This document shows, in pieces, positions 56,601-64,000 of a stretch of DNA of 64,000 nucleotides (within the stretch, counting starts at the first letter, position 1; every line of letters starts with the position of its first letter). The translations under genes and the position numbers were made by a program. Where the stretch lies: assembly GCA_036571765.1 (NCBI GenBank), contig BROE01000020.1:18024430-18088429 (forward strand), written 5' to 3'. The stretch comes from Plecoglossus altivelis. Its lineage: Eukaryota > Chordata > Actinopteri > Osmeriformes > Plecoglossidae. The notes under the pieces were generated by a model. The model did not search any database and was not told the DNA's origin. It worked only from the letters and a program-made list of their open reading frames with translations.

Positions 56601-59049
56601 TAAACATCTTCATTGGAAAAGTAAACTCAGAGAAAAAAAACATGGCTGCATGTGGATGGATGCTTGAGTTCCATGTTTGTGTCACCTGACCTGAGATAGG
56701 CTGAATTGGATAACAACCTCTGTAGGTTTACAGATAAGAGTCATGAGTCATTTAGACCTTGTAGATCTCATTCAGTGTTTGTTATTCCTATACCAGACTA
56801 CACACTGTCTCACCAGGATTTCAGAGCCCAGTTGGGGGTAGGGGAGGCTGTAGTGAAAGGTATTTTGTTGCAAAAAATGAAAAATGTTTTTTGAAAATCT
56901 TCAGTTGTAACGGAGCGTTTACTTTCACATGCTGCTTTTTGAAAGCAACTGGTGCTCGAACTGAACGTTTCATGGTTGCAAAAGAATCAGATTTCATGTG
57001 TGAGTTTTTGTTTGAGTTTTTTTTCCTTCTCCGTTGCTGGTCCACTTCACACTGGGTGGAAACGTCGTCCTTCCTCTTCGTCCTTCCTCTTCTGCTTCGT
57101 ACTGCAGGAAACTAAAACTTTGAGAATGACCTTTGACCCCTGTCTGTCGCACACACTCTTCCTTTCTTTCCTCACAACAAACATGTGCTCCTATTGGTCC
57201 AGAAAGGAGCACTTCTTGCATTAAGAAACACAAAGCCTTATTTGTTCGGTATCCCCCCCCCCCCCCCCCCCCCCCCCCAAGAAGCAAAGCCCAAAATTTC
57301 TCCATGCAGGGGAAGTTTAAACATCAACATAATAAAAAGTTCAGGGCAAATTGTAACTAAAAAAAAAAAAAGATCCCTTAGTTAGTAAACAGAGCCATGG
57401 TTGTCAACGTATATTCTGCACACTGACAAATTCTCAGATCATGAAAAATAACATCCGTTGTTTGACCTTGGCGTTGTCTTTGGATCACTGTGACCCAGCA
57501 TTTGTACCCGTGTGGGACAAGAGGTGAACCACAATGACCTGAGGGCAGGACAAGGATTAAACTGACGTCCACCTTCTTGTGTTCAGGTTCCCCGACCGGC
57601 CCGCTGGCGGCGTGCAGGCGCCATGGGGCCCATCAACATGAACCATTACGCCAACAAGAAGAGCGCGGCAGAGAGCATGCTGGACGTGGCGTTGCTGATG
57701 GCCAACGCTTCCCAACTGAAAGCAGTCCTGGAGCAAGGCCACGGCACCTTCTACGTGCCCCTGGTCACCCTCATCAGCATCTCCCTCACGCTGCAGGTCC
57801 TGGTGGGAGTCCTGCTCATCTTCATCGGTGCGTCTGCGTTATTCATCTAGCAGTGCTTTATCAGGTCCCTACCAAGGAAAACAAGCCGTACAGGGTCTGC
57901 TTCTTGGCGTTGGGCCTGATTCTGATACCGAAGCCTGTAGAAAGTGAGGCAGATTCTCACAGAGTAGAGCTTCCTTCTGAGGAACTGTCTGTCACAAGAC
58001 GTAAGACTCGCTCTTCTTACCGTTGCTGTTTTTGTTTTGAGTTGACATCTTCACATCTAAAGAATCAAAAATATCAAAGTGAATATTCCCACAGGCCTTA
58101 GTTTCCTCCTAGTGTCCTAGTCCTTTTTAGCTGCTTGATTCGAAACGTCATCCAAACCCCCATCTTCTTTTGTTGAGCTGATCAGGTTCAGAGTCTGCAC
58201 TATACTTACCTTATAGGAGATAAGATGTAGATTAATGGACTATACTATACTACACTACACTATACTATACTAACAGTTAAAAAGGTCCATTAGCTTTTTC
58301 TTCCTCTTCGGATAGGCCTAAGTCCTGACATCATCATCATGACATCATCATCATGACATCATCTCCAGTCGGCTGGGTTTAGTCCCCATGGCGTGTAGAA
58401 TGTTAACATGTTTTCACTGAATCATAGGCAGCTTTCCACTACGCCCTTTTAGCTGAAGCCTTCCCTATCTGTGTCTGTCAGTTCTCTATGCATGTAAGTG
58501 CGTGTGGTTGGGGGTAGGGAGTGTGTGAGTGGTGCGTGGGGGTGACAACCACATGCAGTCGAGGCAACTCCTGTGCCAAGTCAAGTGTGTCACTAGGTCC
58601 TTCCTGCGTGACTTAGATAAAACAATTAATAGGAAAACATTAGCAAAGTGGCAGGTCATGTTGCTTGCAGGGTTTTTTTTCTTCTAAAAGTTCCTACAAT
58701 GATTCAGTAGGTTCAAGTACAGCACTACTGAGAAGGACTTTCTGGATAATTAACCTACAGCAGTAGTGCTAGTGCCACCTGGTGGTCATTTTGAGGACCC
58801 GCACGTCAGAGTGACGAAGCTAAAAGCCAATCTGACGATAGCCGTCTTTCTTTAATAGCATCGTAAAAAAACAGTTGTTGCTATTCGTCCTTCTTATCGT
58901 TCACAGTGAAGTGGAACCTTAACGACGAGAGCATGCACTTCAGGCTGAACGTCCTGGAGAACACTGCAACTGCACTTGTCTTCATCATCGTCGTGGTCAA
59001 CGTCTTCATCACTGCTTTTGGCGTTCAGAATCCCAAAACAAGCGCTTGA
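53619..59049 (+). CDS. ninj1: Ninjurin-1
   Basis: Three exons, 53619-53675, 57587-57827 and 58907-59049, total 146 residues with exact phases. The first exon encodes only MATEHMEMNGDAERESGGE. The second holds the conserved core: GPINMNHYANKKSAAESMLD, VALLMANASQLKAVLEQG, and the first membrane helix (about 76-100, ending VGVLLIFI). The third holds a second helix (about 118-138, ALVFIIVVVNVFITAFGV) and a short tail. NINJ1 is a plasma-membrane adhesion protein that oligomerises during lytic cell death and ruptures the membrane. Its amphipathic segments correspond to residues 42-69 here, with Lys43-Lys44 and Asp52 conserved. NINJ1 beside WNK2 and CARD19 is also the mammalian order. The 3.9-kb first intron holds a SINE-like fragment and a poly-C tract. 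Confidence 0.96.
56440..56570 (+). mobile_element. Possible tRNA-derived SINE fragment
   Basis: A B-box-like GGTTCGAATC at 56512-56521 follows an A-box-like TGGTCAAAGTGG at 56465-56476 at a tRNA-like distance, in the first ninj1 intron. The rest does not fold as a functional tRNA, and no tail repeat is visible. Confidence 0.4.
57248..57279. repeat. Poly-C tract
   Basis: About 30 consecutive C residues in ninj1 intron 1, an unstable tract whose true length is uncertain. Confidence 0.9.
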
Positions 59050-59551
59050 CTTCCTTCTCCCGACAGCACTTTCAAGTATGAGCTATCGTTTGTCTGCAGC
59101 CACCATATGCAAATACAGCGATTTGCTTGTATTTAGGCCGTAAACAAATACCCAAATAGTTTGTATTGGTCATGGTTTTCAATATTTAAAATATTGTATC
59201 GAGACTGTGAAGTACTCCAGAAATAATATTGACAACATGTTGTTATACTGTTTGATATTTAACAGGAAACTACTCGGATCATGTCTTCCTCAGCTTGACA
59301 CAACTCGCAAGAGCTGTGTTCCCCTTTAAGTGACGCGCCTTGATCTCCACAACACGTTGGGATCGTTATGGTCATCTCATGCACCACTTTTAACCAGTGG
59401 TGCTTTACTATATCTTCAATGCAGATTCCTCTTTTTAATACATGTAACATGTACTGTATTTACTCAGCTGGAGAAATACTTCTGCTGTTTTAACGTATGT
59501 GTTTAAAACTGTGTTTGTGTGTGCGACAGAGATAGTGTGTGTGAGAGAGAC

Positions 59552-59552
<1 letters not shown>

Positions 59553-59610
<58 letters not shown>
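59553..59610. repeat. (GT)n microsatellite in the ninj1 3' UTR
   Basis: About 58 bases of GT, 500 bases after the ninj1 stop codon and before its likely polyadenylation signal. Confidence 0.9.
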
Positions 59611-59612
<2 letters not shown>

Positions 59613-60321
59613 GTGGTCCCAGCACCAGTGAGTCCTTATATACACACATACCTGCAACACCAAAATAGCTGTCCAAAGCCCTGATGTGAAAGAGCAGATG
59701 TTTTGCAGTTCAGTTTACCCAGATGTGCTTTGTTCAGCGGGCAACTTTTCACTCTGGTGCTGCCACCGTTGTGGTACAAAAGGTGAATCACAACGACCCA
59801 TAGGCAGCACAATGGTTAAACCATTTCTGCCTCCGCCTACACATTAACTGTGTAAATCTCACGGCAGTAGATGTAGATCAAAATGGTTCAGTAGCCATAA
59901 GAGGACAAGGTCATTCTGACACCAAGCCTCTGCTCCTAAATCTGAATATAGAAACACAAGTGGGAAATGAAGGACGAAACGCAGTAGATTGACAGGATGT
60001 GGCTAAGCTACTTCGGGAATGAGGCCTTGTCTCAGTCTGAGGCCACCACCATACTCAGGCAGTATTACAGCACCACCTAGTGTCCAGTAAAGATAGTACA
60101 GTTCAGTTTGCCTCCGCTGCAAAATGGCAAATGCATGTTGCCTTTATATCAGAACTATGCAATTGTTTTTCCCTATTTGTTTTTTACGCATGCTATAATC
60201 ATGTCTTTAGTGTCTTTGTTGTTTTTTCTAAATCTTTTGTAAATGAAGGACCAAATGATTTACCCCCATTTTAAAGTGTTATGTTAAAGTTTTATGCACT
60301 GTCAGATTGTATTCATACAAA

Positions 60322-60327
60322 AATAAA
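60322..60327 (+). promoter_or_regulatory. ninj1: Polyadenylation signal of ninj1
   Basis: AATAAA about 1.27 kb past the stop codon. No better signal lies between, so the 3' UTR would be about 1.3 kb. Confidence 0.6.
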
Positions 60328-60389
60328 CTTTCTTTTTCCAAATATACATATCTATATGTAGAAAAATTACACAGCCTGTTTTAGTTAAA

Positions 60390-60395
60390 TTTATT
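60390..60395 (-). promoter_or_regulatory. card19: Polyadenylation signal of card19
   Basis: AATAAA on the minus strand about 1.7 kb past the card19 stop codon. It lies only 63 bases from the ninj1 signal on the other strand. Confidence 0.5.
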
Positions 60396-62111
60396 TGTCC
60401 ATGCGTAGGAGTACAATTCATAGTGATACGTTCTCAGTCAAATATATTGTTATGGCACTTGGGGTTCTATGGTAGCACAAGTAGATATTTTACAGAACAA
60501 TAACGACGTGAAGAAATCTCCAGTTCACTCTAACAGTGAACATATCAAGTCAGGTACATAGGAACCATGGGAGAAAAGAGCCTGCAGTTCCCTCTAATAA
60601 AACTATACAGTCATCCGATCATAACACCTTCTATTACAAATGTAAGTGGAGTACTTAGGTACTAAGAACTTCCTTACTAAATAATATAAGGCAACTTAAC
60701 TCACAAAGGCAACCGGTGAGCAAAAGGTCTAATCATAAAGAGAAACACGTTTAAAAGTTTTTGAAGTGCATCGAAAATAAAAACGTTTCGCACCAATTCT
60801 AAACAAATACAATCTTCAACATTTTTATATATAATATAATTTCCTAAGTAAAACCACCACAAGAGTTATGACAATATGGTATTGAAATGAAGCTCCTTCA
60901 AACGTAAAACTAGATTTTGCCCAAACAGAATCCTATTAGGCCTAGATTCAACCAATCAGGGAGCTTCAAATGTGTAAGTACCAGGAAGAGTGTGTAACCA
61001 CTAATGTCAAGTGAAACAGACGTTTGCATACTGGCAGAAAAATGACCGTTGCAACACAAAATGTTACGAGAAATCTGGATTAGGACGCTGCGCGGCAACA
61101 CCTTGTGATATGTAGGCCTGGGGTAGACAGGATGTGTTCATCGTAAGGACTTGAGTTTAGTAAGGTGACTCACAGCATCAGTCATACAGCTTCACCATCG
61201 CGCCTGAACAGGCATGGAGACGATTGTCTTCCTCTACACTTCAAGCTTCATCACACAGGTGTAATCTCAACATGGCTGTCCAACTCTCTCAACCATCCTA
61301 TAGGTTTACTGACCCCAACCCAAATTGTGACAAACATGATTCATCGTATCATCCAGATTATGACAATAAGGCGTGCTTGGATTAAGGGTTTTACACAATC
61401 TGCAGGACAGTTGCTAAGAAACAGAACAGGGAAGTGATGATCTGGAATACGTTGGTGTGTCAAAGTAACTATCGTGTCTTGACCCTGGTGTTGTGTTCAA
61501 GTCCCATGACTTGTTATTGCATCTATTCCGAAATTACCTAAATGTATTTTCACTGTCCTATGACAAAGAGCATGTAAACGTCACAATGCCATATAAATAC
61601 CCACCCCTTTTTGTTAAGAAATGTTTAGTTCAACCGTGTGTAATGTAAAAACACGACGATCTTTGTAAAAGGTGTCCGAGTTGACGAGTATTGTGTCTGT
61701 AAAACAAGACATCGTTTATCTTGCTATTTTAAAGGGTTTTGTGTAAATGTTCCTTTCCCCCAGAGAAGAGGCCTGCCAAACAGAAGGAAGAATCCTAGCA
61801 CCAGATATCACAAGAAATACATAATAGGTTTCTGATCCCAGTGGGTGGGGTGCGTACAGTATATACAGAGAAATGATCTGTCCCTGAAATAGTGCGGTGT
61901 AGTGTGAACATCCTGACCCCCCCCCAGTGGAAACTGTATCCCAGATGCCCCCCCCCCTCTCATCCCTGTGTCCTGCCCTCACCTCCCCAGAAGTGATTCA
62001 ACACATCCAGGATAGGACACAGACCATTGTGATGCGTCTTGCACTTACACCAGTCCAATGCTTCTGCATGGGGGCGGTGGACAGGGAGTGATGTTGGCTA
62101 ACACGGCACCA
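60396..62111 (-). other. card19: Probable card19 3' UTR
   Basis: The region between the card19 stop codon and the proposed polyadenylation signal has no supported exon on either strand. It contains two short poly-C tracts at about 61918 and 61950. Confidence 0.4.
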
Positions 62112-63978
62112 TCACATGCTGATGTTGTCCTCGGAGTACCAGATGAGCACCTCCCTGGCCGTCCTCCCCAGACCCAGAGCCACCAAGCCCAGAGCGCGGC
62201 TGCCCTCGCTCACCCTGGACTCTGCAGGGAGAGAAGCCAGCCTTAGCGTACACACACACACACACGGGATGCACAGCGCACGCGTCGTCACTGCTCGTGT
62301 GCTACATCACACATTCCTGTGTGCTTGCGGTGCCTTGTCACACGTGTTCACAGCGCAGGCGCATGGCTGGATGTAGTTAGCAGATGTTAGGGATGTGATA
62401 CAGAGGGTTAGATATGAGAGAGAGAGAGAGAGACAGAGAGAGACAGAGAGGAGAGAGAGAGAGAGAGAGGAGGAGAGAGAGCTAGAGAGGAGGAGAGAGA
62501 GCTAGAGAGGAGGAGAGAGAGACAGAGAGAGAGAAAGAGAGACAGCTAGAGAGAGGAGGAGAGAGAGAGAGCCTCACCTCCATAGTAATATAACACGGCC
62601 ATCCCCACTGCAACTCCAAAGCAACCCAGAAAGAAGAGGGGACCTGGCCAGGGAAGAGATGGGTTCATCAAGACGGTGAAATGCTTGTCTTTAACCAGGA
62701 AGTTGAACAAGATGAGACAATGACTTGTGTTTAACCCCTCATGCTCTTTTTGGGGTCAGAATGACCCAAAACTATGTTTAAATGCACACACGCGCATACG
62801 CACAATGAGACATTTAGATTGTATGTTCTTAATTGAACTCAGACTAAACTAAATCTTTCTGTTTCATGTGCAGTATGGCTGCACATTTCAATGTCCAAAT
62901 GCCTACAGGGTCAAACTTTAATGAACCTGCTTTAGTTCAGGGTTGAAGGTGAGGCCTTTCTAATCCTTAGGACAGGGGGAGTTGCAGAATATAAAGAAAG
63001 CTCGTAGTGTGTGATAGTGAGAGCGAGAGACAGATAGAGAAGTACCCATGTCTTACCTTTGTCGTTGAGCACGTATCTCTGATTGGACTTTACGAGTGGA
63101 ACACTGAAGGGGTCATCTTGGGGTGAGACAGATCGAATGACAAGTAAATCTGAGAACCTACTTATCCACTACCAAGACTTATTCCAAAATGGACAACCGG
63201 TAATAACATCATTTTTCCATCTGAAAATAGCACAGAGCATCAGTGTTGCTCATTTGATTTTATTCCCTTCTACAGTCGCCCACAATAAGGTTTGATATGC
63301 GTTTAAAACCAACCACCTCTTCACCTCGTTGTACCACTGATACTGGTGGGCCTCTATTCAATATCGCAAGTTATCAATCAGATTCCTTCAACTGAGGAGC
63401 GAGGTTAACTCATTTAACTTGGAGACAAGTGAATAATGTCACCATCACCCTGTCCAGGTGAGGGACTAACCTCTGAGGCGGAGGCGTGTGGGCAGGCTGT
63501 AGTACACCTCCTCCACGTGCAGGTGAAGCGCTCTGTAGAACTCCCGACAGGCCTCTTCACCTTTGCCCTGCAGGTGGTTAAGCAGTTCTGACAGCCGGAT
63601 GCAAGTCGGAACATCCAGGTCCCTGAACTAGACAGATGCAAGCAAGAGTTATTATTATGATTATTAGCGTTAGTCTTCCATTCGCAAATCTCATAAGCAT
63701 GTGTAAATAAGCGTTCATGCTAACAGTCTACTGATTTTTTAAAAACCGAATGCTTTGTTTGCTTAACTGCTTGTGGAAGCAGAGTTTTAAGTGTCTTCAT
63801 TGGGATTTTGTTGCCGTTTGACAGCGGTGTTGGCTTACTTTGGTGGCTTCCTTGTCTGAGAGAATCTGCGGGTAGATCCTGTTGAGCTGAAGGATGAGTT
63901 TGTCCACCAGTTCGGTGTCCAGCCTCCTGTCGGCTTTCAGGAACCGACTGTCCTCCAGTAATTGGTCATGGAAGGTGT
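62112..63978 (-). CDS. card19: CARD19 (BinCARD) caspase-recruitment domain protein, 5' end outside window
   Basis: Five exons are visible: 63978-63839, 63627-63471, 63116-63057, 62643-62578, 62221-62112. All have GT-AG borders and consistent phases. The first visible exon starts mid-codon, so the initiator exon lies beyond 64000. The two upstream exons encode a CARD fold: FHDQLLEDSRFLKADRRLD, LVDKLILQLNRIYPQILSD, CIRLSELLNHLQGKGEEAC, REFYRALHLHVEEVYYSLP. A linker and one membrane helix follow (PLFFLGCFGVAVGMAVLYYYG), then a tail ending VLIWYSEDNISM. CARD19 is a tail-anchored mitochondrial protein linked to BCL10/NF-kB regulation and inflammatory cell death. Its position next to ninj1 matches mammals. 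Confidence 0.93.
62415..62572. repeat. (GA)n-rich microsatellite in a card19 intron
   Basis: GAGA repeats with AGAGAGCTAGAGAGGAGG units. They end about five bases from the donor of exon 62643-62578. Confidence 0.9.
62735..63010. mobile_element. Short inverted-terminal-repeat element (MITE), copy 2
   Basis: Homologous along its length, in the same orientation, to 17451-17719. Shared words include CATGTGCAG, ATGGCTGCA, AATGAACCTGCTTTA and GAGTTGCAGAA. The left end CCCCTCATGCTCTTT is preceded by TTAA. The right end (AGCTCGTAG) is more decayed. It lies in the card19 intron next to exon 63116-63057. Confidence 0.6.
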
Positions 63979-64000
63979 CTTGAAGAGAAGAACTATCGGT

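Overview
This is a window of vertebrate, almost certainly teleost fish, nuclear DNA. All genes are split by short GT-AG introns, dinucleotide and GA/GT microsatellites are abundant, and every recognisable protein is a vertebrate family member. I rebuilt the gene models by hand. Exon phases close without remainder for five genes and for the visible exons of a sixth (card19). One wnk2 exon boundary is broken.

Layout, left to right. 1-2414: no recognisable gene. 2415-6183 (+): secreted protein with two ZP-N modules and a very long proline-rich tandem repeat, possibly an egg-coat protein. 7298-8743 (-): short CRELD1-type membrane protein. 9980-14956 (-): interleukin-17 receptor C-like receptor, 13 exons, with a SEFIR domain. 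16373-24103 (-): inter-alpha-trypsin inhibitor heavy chain (H3/H4-like), 21 exons. 27015-51860 (-): WNK2 kinase, 29 exons, with introns full of mini- and microsatellites. 53619-59049 (+): ninjurin-1. 62112-63978 (-): card19, whose first exon(s) lie beyond the right edge.

Two blocks of conserved linkage are visible. IL17RC followed by CRELD1 on the same strand matches mammalian chromosome 3p25-type order. WNK2 - NINJ1 - CARD19 matches the human 9q22 neighbourhood. ninj1 and card19 converge with polyadenylation signals about 60 bp apart.

The genes are not an operon or one pathway. They cover cytokine signalling (IL17RC), extracellular matrix/plasma (ITIH), ion-transport kinase signalling (WNK2), plasma-membrane rupture (NINJ1) and CARD signalling (CARD19). 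I see no prokaryotic-type defence system, CRISPR array or intact transposon gene. The most unusual items are the two-ZP-N/proline-repeat gene, the shortened CRELD, the ITIH without its DPHF attachment motif, a wnk2 exon that ends exactly at a minisatellite unit with the next ~36 residues of its regulatory domain missing, and two copies of one short inverted-terminal-repeat element 45 kb apart.
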